Origin: Gammaproteobacteria bacterium
GTDB taxonomy: Bacteria; Pseudomonadota; Gammaproteobacteria; Pseudomonadales; Pseudomonadaceae
Reading direction: 5' to 3'
Length of the DNA: 32,408 nt
NCBI GenBank assembly: GCA_903970465.1
Contig: CAJCIO010000194.1
Span: 1-32,408 of the forward strand
A program made the translations under genes and the position numbers. The notes below the pieces were generated by a model that worked only from the letters and a program-made list of their open reading frames with translations, had not been told where the DNA came from and did no database searches. Shown here piece after piece: positions 25,657-32,408 of this stretch; position 1 is the first letter of the stretch; every line of letters begins with the position of its first letter.

Positions 25657-25724
25657 AAAAAAAAGTGGGAGCGGGCTCTGTCCGCGAAGCCTTTGAAAGC
25701 TTCGCGGGAAGAGCCCGCTCCCAC
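25657..25724 (-). terminator. REP palindrome acting as terminator of the pnt operon
   Basis: A perfect 15-base stem, GTGGGAGCGGGCTCT (25665-25679) with its inverse (25710-25724), plus an inner nine-base stem CCGCGAAGC / GCTTCGCGG. In the direction of pntB transcription it is followed immediately by eight T (A at 25657-25664), so a REP sequence here has the full form of an intrinsic terminator. Confidence 0.85.
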
Positions 25725-25741
25725 CAATGATCAAAAGCCTA

Positions 25742-27175
25742 TTACTCCACAGCCTTGACCATATCCTCAATGACCTTTTTAGCGTCACCGAACACCATCA
25801 TGGTCTTGTCCAGATAGAACAGCTCGTTATCCAGGCCGGCATAACCGCTGGCCATGGAGCGCTTGTTGACGATGATGGTCTTGGCTTTGAAGGCTTCCAG
25901 GATCGGCATGCCGGCGATCGGCGACTTGGGATCGTTCTTCGCGGCCGGGTTGACCACGTCGTTGGCGCCTAGGACCAGCACCACGTCGGCCTGGCCGAAC
26001 TCGGTGTTGATGTCGTCCATCTCGAATACCTGGTCGTAAGGCACTTCGGCTTCGGCCAGCAGTACGTTCATGTGGCCGGGCATGCGACCTGCCACCGGGT
26101 GGATCGCGTATTTCACGGTCACACCGGCGTGGGTCAGCTTCTCGGTCAGTTCCTTCAGGGCGTGCTGGGCACGGGCTACGGCCAGGCCGTAACCCGGGAC
26201 GATGATCACCGTGTCGGCGTTGGTCAGCAGGAAGGCCGCGTCGTCCGCCGAGCCGGATTTCACTGGCCGTGCTTCCTTGGCGCCAGCAGGCCCCGCATCC
26301 ACCACCGCGCCGAAACCACCGCCGATCACATTGAAGAACGAGCGGTTCATGGCCTTGCACATGATGTACGACAGGATCGCGCCCGATGAGCCCACCAGGG
26401 AGCCGGCAATGATCAGCATCGAGTTGTTCAGAGAGAAGCCGATACCAGCCGCCGCCCAGCCCGAGTAGCTGTTGAGCATCGACACGACCACCGGCATATC
26501 GGCGCCGCCGATCGGGATGATCAGCAGCACGCCCAGCACGAATGCCAAGGCCAGCATGATGCCGAACGCGGTGTAGCTGCCCGTGAACATGAACGTCAGG
26601 CCGAAGAACAGCGCGCCCAGGCTGATCACCAGGTTCAGTTTGTGCTGTCCCGGGAACTGTACCGGTGCGCCCTGGAACAGGCGGAACTTGTACTTGCCGG
26701 AGAGCTTGCCGAAGGCAATGACCGAACCCGAGAAGGTGATGGCGCCAATGGCCGCGCCGAGGAACAGCTCCAGGCGGTTACCGGCGGGAATGGCATCGCC
26801 CAATTGCGCAACGATGCCTAAGGACTGCGGTTCAACCACAGCTGCAATGGCGATGAACACCGCTGCCAGGCCAATCATGCTGTGCATGAACGCTACCAGC
26901 TCGGGCATCTTGGTCATTTCGACGCGCTTGGCCATGATCGAGCCCACGGTACCGCCGACCAGCAGGCCGACGATGACGTAGCCGATGCCCGCCGTAGCGA
27001 TCTCGCTGCCCAATTTGTAGATCAGCCCGACCGTGGTCAACACGGCCAGGGTCATGCCCAGCATGCCGAACATATTGCCGCGTCGCGACGTGGTCGGGTG
27101 CGAAAGGCCTTTGAGCGCCTGGATAAAGCAGATCGAGGCGATCAGATAAAGGAGGGTAACCAGATTCATGCTCAT
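25742..27175 (-). CDS. pntB: NAD(P) transhydrogenase subunit beta PntB
   Basis: Carries the NADP(H)-binding domain and half of the proton channel of the inner-membrane transhydrogenase, which uses the proton gradient to make NADPH from NADH. 477 aa: membrane helices over residues 1-275, then the soluble domain III with the nucleotide motif VPGYGLAVARAQHAL (about 326-340, GxGxxV at 328-333), the ADMPVVVSMLNSYSGWAAA segment (225-243) and LGANDVVNPAA (about 414-424). The ATG overlaps the pntAB stop by one base (TAATG). A second in-frame ATG two codons in (27169) is possible. Last gene of pntAA-pntAB-pntB. Confidence 0.96.
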   Translation of the reverse strand: MSMNLVTLLYLIASICFIQALKGLSHPTTSRRGNMFGMLGMTLAVLTTVGLIYKLGSEIATAGIGYVIVGLLVGGTVGSIMAKRVEMTKMPELVAFMHSMIGLAAVFIAIAAVVEPQSLGIVAQLGDAIPAGNRLELFLGAAIGAITFSGSVIAFGKLSGKYKFRLFQGAPVQFPGQHKLNLVISLGALFFGLTFMFTGSYTAFGIMLALAFVLGVLLIIPIGGADMPVVVSMLNSYSGWAAAGIGFSLNNSMLIIAGSLVGSSGAILSYIMCKAMNRSFFNVIGGGFGAVVDAGPAGAKEARPVKSGSADDAAFLLTNADTVIIVPGYGLAVARAQHALKELTEKLTHAGVTVKYAIHPVAGRMPGHMNVLLAEAEVPYDQVFEMDDINTEFGQADVVLVLGANDVVNPAAKNDPKSPIAGMPILEAFKAKTIIVNKRSMASGYAGLDNELFYLDKTMMVFGDAKKVIEDMVKAVE

Positions 27176-27498
27176 TATTTGGCAGCCTCATCCTTCGCTT
27201 TTGGAGCTTTCTTCTTGAACATTTCCAGCATGCGGCGCGTCACCAGGAAGCCACCGAACACGTTGACAGCCGCCAGGGCCACGGCCAGGGTGCCCATGGT
27301 CTTGCCCAGCGGCGTGACGGTCAGGGCCGCGGCCAGCATGGCGCCGACGATGACGATTGCGGAAATCGCGTTGGTCACCGCCATCAGCGGCGTGTGCAGC
27401 GCGGGGGTCACGTTCCAGACCACGTGGTAGCCGACGTAGATCGCCAGCACGAAGATGATCAGGTTGTAGACGCCGTGAGAAATCAGCATGTCTTCCAT
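27175..27498 (-). CDS. pntAB: NAD(P) transhydrogenase subunit alpha part 2 (membrane)
   Basis: 107 aa, the membrane segment that in E. coli is fused to the end of PntA but is a separate gene in Pseudomonas. Three hydrophobic helices (about 11-29, 35-58 and 66-86), with the conserved GYHVVWNVTPALHTPLMAVTN region (about 23-43), and a Lys-rich tail. The start ATG (27498) lies 11 bases after the pntAA stop. The frame is open further upstream, but that part overlaps pntAA and is not protein-like. Confidence 0.95.
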   Translation of the reverse strand: MEDMLISHGVYNLIIFVLAIYVGYHVVWNVTPALHTPLMAVTNAISAIVIVGAMLAAALTVTPLGKTMGTLAVALAAVNVFGGFLVTRRMLEMFKKKAPKAKDEAAK

Positions 27499-27509
27499 TA
27501 TTGTTATCC

Positions 27510-28631
27510 TCAGCCGTTCTTGCGGATGATCGATCCGTCGCGGCACATCAGGCACGCGGCGACGATGTCGTCTTCGAGGTTGATGACAAGCGTGCCGTCC
27601 TTGTCGAACAGCAGCTTGGTGAAGTCCAGCAGGTTGCGGGCATACAGCGCCGAGGCGTCGGCGCCCACCTGGGCTGGCAGGTTTGTCGGCCCGGCGATGG
27701 TCACACCGTTGTGCACCACCACCTGGTCGGCCACGGTCAGGGGGCAGTTGCCGCCTTGCAGGGCCGCGAGGTCGATGACCACCGAGCCAGGCTTCATCTC
27801 GGCGACGGTCTCGGCGCTCAGCAACGTCGGTGCGCGGCGGCCGGGGATCAGCGCTGTGGTGATCACGATGTCGGCCTGTTTGGCGCGTTCGTGTACCGCT
27901 TGCGCCTGGCGTTGCATCCAGCTGGCAGGCATCGGCCGCGCATAACCGCCGACGCCCACGGCGCATTCGCGCTCCTCATCGGTTTCGTACGGTACGTCGA
28001 GAAACTTCGCACCCAGAGACTCTATCTGCTCCTTCACCGCCGGGCGCACGTCCGAGGCCTCGATCACCGCACCCAGGCGCTTGGCCGTAGCGATAGCCTG
28101 CAGGCCGGCAACGCCAGCGCCGAGTATCAGCACTCGCGCGGCCTTCACGGTACCGGCGGCGGTCATCAGCATCGGCATGAAGCGCGGATAGTGATGGGCC
28201 GCCAGCAGCACGGCCTTGTAACCGGCGATGTTGGCTTGCGACGACAGTACGTCGAGACTCTGGGCGCGGGAGGTCCGTGGCGCTGCTTCAAGGGCGAAGG
28301 CGGTAATGCCGCGCTCGGCCATCCTGGCAATGGTCTCGTTGTTGAACGGGTTGAGCATGCCCACCAGCACGGTGCCGGCCGGCATCAAGCTGAGCTCGTT
28401 GTCGTAAGGGGCGTTGACCTTGAACACCAACTGCGCGGCAAACGCATCGGCGGCAGTGCCAATGGTTGCGCCAGCGGCTTCATAAGCGCTGTCGGTGACG
28501 CTGGCAAGGATGCCGGCGCCGCTCTGGACGGTGACCTTGTGTCCCTGGGCGATCAATTTCTTGATGGTTTCCGGGGTGGCAGCCACGCGTGTCTCGCCCG
28601 TCTGTGTTTCGAGAGGAACACCAATGTGCAC
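27510..28631 (-). CDS. pntAA: NAD(P) transhydrogenase subunit alpha part 1 (NAD-binding)
   Basis: 373 aa, the soluble NAD(H)-binding domain I. It starts at GTG (MHIGVPLETQTGETRVA), which fits the usual beginning of the family; a GGAG ribosome site lies seven bases before it, and the upstream extension is not family-like. Alanine-dehydrogenase-type fold: RAQSLDVLSSQANIAGYKA (about 122-140), the Rossmann motif GAGVAG (171-176) and the mobile-loop region ending near GYARPM (about 237-242). First gene of the operon. A 22-base dyad lies about 200 bases upstream. Confidence 0.95.
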   Translation of the reverse strand: MHIGVPLETQTGETRVAATPETIKKLIAQGHKVTVQSGAGILASVTDSAYEAAGATIGTAADAFAAQLVFKVNAPYDNELSLMPAGTVLVGMLNPFNNETIARMAERGITAFALEAAPRTSRAQSLDVLSSQANIAGYKAVLLAAHHYPRFMPMLMTAAGTVKAARVLILGAGVAGLQAIATAKRLGAVIEASDVRPAVKEQIESLGAKFLDVPYETDEERECAVGVGGYARPMPASWMQRQAQAVHERAKQADIVITTALIPGRRAPTLLSAETVAEMKPGSVVIDLAALQGGNCPLTVADQVVVHNGVTIAGPTNLPAQVGADASALYARNLLDFTKLLFDKDGTLVINLEDDIVAACLMCRDGSIIRKNG

Positions 28632-29051
28632 GTCGTTTCTCCGTGATCTTTTTAGAGTACCCAGCGCGCTACTTTTGTTATGAGGCAGCAAGATTGCGAC
28701 TGGGGCGGCGGATCAGCACCAACCCGCCGCAAGTGGGCGGGGCGCGGCATTTTGCAGGGGTTACCGAGGCGCTTTCAACAGCATATGTAAGGCGGGCAGA
28801 TTATTACTACATATTTAGCTGTGGTGCATTGACGCACTGATGCGCGTCAAAGCCATGGAATACAGGGGCTTCAGCGATTTTTGGAAGGGTTGAAATATTT
28901 TTGCGGCGTTACCCTCAATGCGGCAGAAAGTCGCGGAGAAAATCTCTAGAGAGCGCAGGGAATATGGGCTCGAAGCAGATTTTTGCCTGCTGTGGCATGG
29001 ATGTCGTAATGGCGCCATATAGTTATATCTGTAGGTAATCCAGCTATATCA
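28632..29051. other. 420-base region upstream of pntAA
   Basis: No gene. It holds the pntAA promoter region and the tail of the LysR transcript. AT-rich patches occur at 28785-28820 and 29010-29050. A perfect inverted repeat lies at 28829-28850. A TCTCTAGAGA palindrome is at about 28944-28953. No sigma-70 hexamers could be chosen with confidence. Confidence 0.55.
28829..28850. promoter_or_regulatory. Perfect dyad TTGACGC-N8-GCGTCAA upstream of pntAA
   Basis: Seven-base arms (28829-28835, 28844-28850) around ACTGATGC make a 22-base operator-like dyad, centred about 208 bases before the pntAA start. It could be a regulator site; the arms also resemble -35 hexamers in both directions. Confidence 0.4.
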
Positions 29052-29966
29052 CTACATCAAAACACCCTGATTTTGCTGGGCGTAGCGCCGGGCTTCGGCC
29101 GTCAGCCAATCCTGGAATGCTTTCAGGGATGCAGATTCGACCTTTCGCTCGGGGATCATCAATTGATAGGCCTTGCTACTGGTCAAGGCGTGCGCGTTAC
29201 AAACCTTGAGTCTGCCCTCCTCCAATTCGCGGCGGATCAGGAATGGCGGGATCAGTGCCACGCCCATGTCATGCATGGCGGCCTGGGCCAGCATCGAGAA
29301 CAGTTCATAGCGCGGGCCGGTCATGTCGCGCGACACATTCAAGCCCAGGGAGCCGAACCATTGACGCCAGGCATAAGGACGCGTGCTTTGCTGTAGCAGC
29401 GGCATTCCCGCCAGCGTGTCGGCGCTGAGGCTCGGCTGGTTGGCGAGGGTTGCCGGGCTGCAGACGGGCACAGGGGCTTCCATCATCAATGCATGGGCCT
29501 GCGTACCGGACCAATCGCCATCGCCAAAATAGATGGCCGCATCGAAGTCGGTATCGGCAAACAGGAACGGCCGCGTGCGGTTGGTGAGGTTGACGGTGAT
29601 GTCCGGATGCAGCGCCTGAAAGTCCTTGAGGCGTGGCAATAGCCACTGAGTGCCGAAGGTCGGCACCACGGCGACTTCGATGACGTTGCTGCCCTGCTGG
29701 CCCATCACCGACAAGGTGTCGCGCTCTACGGCATCCAGTTGCGTGGCAACGCGGCGGCTATAGGACAGCCCCGCCTCGGTCAGTTTCACACCTCTGCGTG
29801 AACGGCGGAACAGCTCGACATTGAGGAATTCCTCGAGGCTGGCGATCTGGCGGCAGACCGCTCCCTGGGTCAGCGATAGTTCCAGCGAGGCCTTGGTGAA
29901 GCTCTCGTGGCGAGCGGCGGCTTCGAAGCATACCAAGGCCGAGGTGCTGGGGATTTTGCGGCGCAT
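29052..29966 (-). CDS. gcdR: LysR-family regulator of glutarate genes (GcdR-type)
   Basis: 304 aa from the ATG at 29966 (MRRKIPSTSALVCFEAAARH), preceded by a GAGGT ribosome site; a GTG 15 bases upstream is possible. N-terminal winged helix-turn-helix (about 5-64, with FTKASLELSLTQGAVCRQIASLE as the helix-turn-helix), linker helix, then a substrate-binding-like effector domain (about 90-295). It is divergent from gcdH-gcdG, the standard layout for a LysR activator of its neighbours, and matches the P. putida and P. aeruginosa (PA0448) arrangement where the regulator responds to glutarate (family knowledge). Confidence 0.85.
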   Translation of the reverse strand: MRRKIPSTSALVCFEAAARHESFTKASLELSLTQGAVCRQIASLEEFLNVELFRRSRRGVKLTEAGLSYSRRVATQLDAVERDTLSVMGQQGSNVIEVAVVPTFGTQWLLPRLKDFQALHPDITVNLTNRTRPFLFADTDFDAAIYFGDGDWSGTQAHALMMEAPVPVCSPATLANQPSLSADTLAGMPLLQQSTRPYAWRQWFGSLGLNVSRDMTGPRYELFSMLAQAAMHDMGVALIPPFLIRRELEEGRLKVCNAHALTSSKAYQLMIPERKVESASLKAFQDWLTAEARRYAQQNQGVLM

Positions 29967-29977
29967 GTACCTATACC

Positions 29978-29989
29978 TCACTAGAGTGA
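29978..29989. promoter_or_regulatory. Possible LysR autoregulatory dyad in the gcdR-gcdH spacer
   Basis: TCACT-AG-AGTGA, a perfect five-base inverted repeat just upstream of the gcdR ribosome site. A further AGTGA lies at about 30020. A T-N11-A LysR box was not clearly identified. Confidence 0.3.
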
Positions 29990-30118
29990 TGGCTGACTGG
30001 GCTTTATTGGCTTTATGGAGTGAGAAATTAGCACAACAGCATGCGAATTCCTCGTTTGCTTGCGGGCATTACTGCGCCTAGGCTCGTGGCATAAATCACC
30101 TGAATCGAGGGCGCGTAC

Positions 30119-31300
30119 ATGGCTGGCAAGGCAAGCTTCAACTGGATCGACCCATTGCTGCTTGACCAACAGCTGAGCGATGAGGAGCGCATGGTGCAGA
30201 GCAGTGCCGAACAGTTTGCCAAGGACAAACTGGCGCCACGCGTCCTTGAAGCCTTCCGGCACGAGAAGACCGATCCGGCGATCTTTCGCGAGATGGGTGA
30301 GGTCGGCCTGTTGGGGGCGACTATTCCCGAGCAGTACGGCGGCAGCGGCCTCAACTATGTGTGCTATGGCCTGATTGCACGTGAGGTGGAGCGGGTCGAC
30401 TCCGGCTACCGCTCGATGATGAGCGTGCAGTCATCCTTGGTGATGGTGCCGATCAACGAGTTCGGTACCGAAGCGCAAAAGCAGAAGTACTTGCCCAAGC
30501 TGGCGTCGGGCGAATGGATCGGTTGCTTTGGCTTGACCGAGCCCGACCACGGCTCCGATCCGGGCAATATGGTCAGCCGCGCGCGCAAGGTCGACGGCGG
30601 GTATCGCCTGAGTGGCGCCAAGATGTGGATCACCAACAGCCCGATCGCCGACGTGTTCGTGGTCTGGGCCAAGGATGATGCGGGTGACATCCGCGGCTTC
30701 GTCTTGGAGAAAGGCTGGGCCGGTCTGAAAGCGCCAGCGATCCATGGCAAGGTCGGGCTGCGGGCGTCGATCACCGGCGAGATCGTCATGGACAACGTGT
30801 TTGTTCCAGAGGAAAACATCTTCCCGGACGTGCGCGGGCTCAAAGGGCCTTTCACCTGCCTCAATTCCGCCCGTTACGGTATTTCCTGGGGGGCACTTGG
30901 TGCGGCAGAGTTCTGCTGGCATACGGCGCGCCAATACACCCTCGATCGCAAGCAGTTCGGGCGGCCATTGGCGGCGACTCAACTGATCCAGAAGAAATTG
31001 GCCGACATGCAGACCGAGATCACCCTCGCCTTGCAAGGTTGCCTGCGGCTGGGGCGCATGAAGGACGAAGGCACCGCCGCCGTGGAGATTACCTCGATCA
31101 TGAAGCGCAACTCCTGCGGCAAGTCGCTGGAGATAGCCCGTATGGCGCGGGACATGCTTGGCGGCAACGGCATCAGCGACGAATTCGGCGTGGCGCGTCA
31201 CTTGGTCAACCTTGAGGTGGTGAACACCTATGAGGGCACCCATGATGTCCACGCGCTGATTCTAGGGCGTGCGCAAACCGGCTTGCAGGCGTTCTATTAA
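30119..31300 (+). CDS. gcdH: Glutaryl-CoA dehydrogenase
   Basis: An FAD enzyme that oxidises and decarboxylates glutaryl-CoA to crotonyl-CoA in lysine, 5-aminovalerate and glutarate breakdown. 393 aa of the acyl-CoA dehydrogenase fold. Diagnostic segments: YGLIAREVERVDSGYRSMMS (about 84-103) with the substrate-binding Arg, GCFGLTEPDHGSDPGNM (about 138-154), KMWITNSPIADVFVVWAK for FAD contact, and catalytic Glu372 in NTYEGTHDVHALILGR. A GAGGG ribosome site precedes the ATG. It overlaps nothing and is followed after 14 bases by gcdG, forming an operon divergent from the LysR gene. Confidence 0.96.
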   Translation: MAGKASFNWIDPLLLDQQLSDEERMVQSSAEQFAKDKLAPRVLEAFRHEKTDPAIFREMGEVGLLGATIPEQYGGSGLNYVCYGLIAREVERVDSGYRSMMSVQSSLVMVPINEFGTEAQKQKYLPKLASGEWIGCFGLTEPDHGSDPGNMVSRARKVDGGYRLSGAKMWITNSPIADVFVVWAKDDAGDIRGFVLEKGWAGLKAPAIHGKVGLRASITGEIVMDNVFVPEENIFPDVRGLKGPFTCLNSARYGISWGALGAAEFCWHTARQYTLDRKQFGRPLAATQLIQKKLADMQTEITLALQGCLRLGRMKDEGTAAVEITSIMKRNSCGKSLEIARMARDMLGGNGISDEFGVARHLVNLEVVNTYEGTHDVHALILGRAQTGLQAFY

Positions 31301-31314
31301 TAGAGGGGCGAATC

Positions 31315-32408
31315 ATGGGTGCACTGTCGCATGTGCGGGTGCTGGATTTGTCTCGGGTGCTGGCGGGGCCTTGGGCCGGGCAGATCCTCGCCGATCTGGG
31401 TGCCGATGTCATCAAGGTCGAGCGTCCGCTCAAGGGTGACGACACCCGCGCCTGGGGGCCGCCTTTTCTCAAGGATGCCGAGGGCGGTGATACCAGCGAG
31501 GCAGCTTATTACTTGTCGGCCAATCGCAACAAGCAGTCGGTGACCATCGATTTTACCCGGCCGGAGGGCCAGCAGCTGGTGCGCGAGCTGGCGGCTCAGT
31601 CGGATATCGTGATCGAGAACTTCAAGGTTGGCGGGTTGGCGGCCTATGGGCTTGATTATGCGGCGCTGAAGGCGATCAATCCGCGGTTGATCTATTGCTC
31701 CATCACCGGCTTTGGTCAGACGGGGCCCTATGCGGCGCGAGCGGGTTACGACTTCATGATTCAGGGGCTCGGCGGGTTGATGAGTCTGACCGGTCGAGCC
31801 AACGCCGAGGAAGGTGCTGGCCCGGTCAAGGTGGGGGTGGCACTGACCGATATCCTGACCGGGCTCTATGCCACGGTGGCAGTGCTGGCCGCCCTCGCCC
31901 ATCGAGATCTGCACTGCGTGGGGCAGCACGTCGATATGGCCCTGCTGGATGTACAGGTGGCGTGCTTGGCGAATCAGGCGATGAATTATCTGACCACGGG
32001 GGCTGCTCCCCGGCGGTTGGGCAATGCTCACCCGAATATCGTGCCTTATCAGGATTTTCCTACGGCCGATGGCGACTTCATTCTCACCGTGGGTAACGAC
32101 AACCAGTTTCGGCGTTTCGCTGCAGTGGCCGGGCAGCCACAATGGGCGGACGATCCGCGCTTTGCGACCAATGCGGCGCGGGTGGCCAATCGGGCGCTGT
32201 TGATACCGCTGATACGCCAGGCAACGGTCTTCAAGACCACGGCAGAGTGGGTCGAGGTATTGGAGCAGGCGGGTGTGCCGTGTGGTCCGATCAATGATCT
32301 GGCTCAAGTGTTCGCCGATCCGCAGGTACTGGCGCGGGAATTGGCCATCAGCCTGCCCCACGCGTTGGCCGGGAGCGTCCCCCAGGTAGCCAGCCCGCTG
32401 CGGTTGTC
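31315..32408 (+). CDS. gcdG: Family III CoA-transferase (glutarate CoA-transferase), 3'-truncated by window edge
   Basis: Activates glutarate to glutaryl-CoA, feeding gcdH. The frame runs from the ATG at 31315 to the window end (364 codons; the family is about 400). CaiB/BaiF fold: VLDLSRVLAGPWAGQILADLGADVIKVE at the start (9-36), NRNKQSVTIDF (about 70-80), the conserved GYDFMIQG with probable catalytic Asp146, and VGVALTDILTGLYA (about 170-183). A GAGGGG ribosome site lies in the 14-base gap after gcdH, so the two are cotranscribed. It matches the P. putida gcdG and P. aeruginosa PA0446 position. Confidence 0.92.
   Translation, partial: MGALSHVRVLDLSRVLAGPWAGQILADLGADVIKVERPLKGDDTRAWGPPFLKDAEGGDTSEAAYYLSANRNKQSVTIDFTRPEGQQLVRELAAQSDIVIENFKVGGLAAYGLDYAALKAINPRLIYCSITGFGQTGPYAARAGYDFMIQGLGGLMSLTGRANAEEGAGPVKVGVALTDILTGLYATVAVLAALAHRDLHCVGQHVDMALLDVQVACLANQAMNYLTTGAAPRRLGNAHPNIVPYQDFPTADGDFILTVGNDNQFRRFAAVAGQPQWADDPRFATNAARVANRALLIPLIRQATVFKTTAEWVEVLEQAGVPCGPINDLAQVFADPQVLARELAISLPHALAGSVPQVASPLRL

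Noticed and set aside
27499..27966. Upstream extension of the pntAB frame over pntAA
   Set aside because: The extension is Arg/Pro/Ala-rich and overlaps pntAA; the family begins at MEDMLISHG, which is the ATG at 27498.
30052..30095. Sigma-70 promoter for gcdH (TTGCTT, 17 bases, TAGGCT)
   Set aside because: The spacing is right but both hexamers are weak, especially the -10, so it was not listed as a feature.
31297..32361. 354-codon frame antisense to gcdG
   Set aside because: The forward strand encodes a recognisable family III CoA-transferase with its own ribosome site, so the reverse frame is incidental.

Overview
The window reads as a high-GC Pseudomonas chromosome segment, most likely from the P. 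fluorescens / P. putida side of the genus. This rests on gene content and order (dgcP, an AmpDh2-type amidase, kinB-algB, gltP; then a CoA-transferase, pntB-pntAB-pntAA, a LysR gene, gcdH and gcdG), on the many short REP-like palindromes typical of fluorescent pseudomonads, and on the DUF1127 and DUF2388 small genes. No phage, insertion sequence, CRISPR array, rRNA or tRNA was seen. Protein identities come from recognised motifs and remembered families, not from a database search.

Layout. 1-4550 (+): the 3' part of a GGDEF diguanylate cyclase (dgcP), a lipoprotein cell-wall amidase, and a CSS-EAL c-di-GMP phosphodiesterase. 4574-7704 (-): the algB-kinB two-component operon, with a 4-base overlap. 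7928-9561 (+): a three-BON-domain periplasmic protein, then two very small membrane proteins, the second (DUF1328, 54 aa) under 60 codons. 10132-12869 (+): the GltP dicarboxylate/glutamate symporter and an SpmA-SpmB fusion membrane protein. 12977-19647 (-): DUF5924/DUF2914 membrane protein, M16 zinc peptidase, Na/Pi-type transporter with a PhoU-like tail, TerC-family protein, CitMHS citrate transporter. 20014-23734 (-): a large periplasmic DUF4105 protein with an HExxH motif, three DUF2388 paralogues and a DUF1127 peptide. 24054-28631 (-): succinate/acetate CoA-transferase and the proton-translocating transhydrogenase operon. 29052-32408: a LysR regulator divergent from gcdH-gcdG, the glutarate degradation genes; gcdG runs off the window.

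Main discovery. Two sigma-54 (-24/-12) promoters lie just past algB, one before the BON gene and one before the small membrane-protein pair. Each has, in exactly the same register, an IHF-like site whose 5' end is 42 bases before the -24 GG and a 13-base motif TCGTGCAARTYGC starting 113 bases before it. AlgB is an NtrC-family activator that keeps the sigma-54 contact loop GAFTGA and is encoded immediately next door. I infer a local AlgB/RpoN/IHF-controlled envelope module. The second locus of interest is the DUF2388 x3 plus DUF4105 cluster, in which the large protein carries both a zinc-peptidase signature and a possible permuted cysteine-hydrolase site.

Metabolically, the right end joins glutarate to glutaryl-CoA to crotonyl-CoA conversion with CoA transfer and NADPH balancing. 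The left end joins c-di-GMP turnover, peptidoglycan recycling and alginate control.
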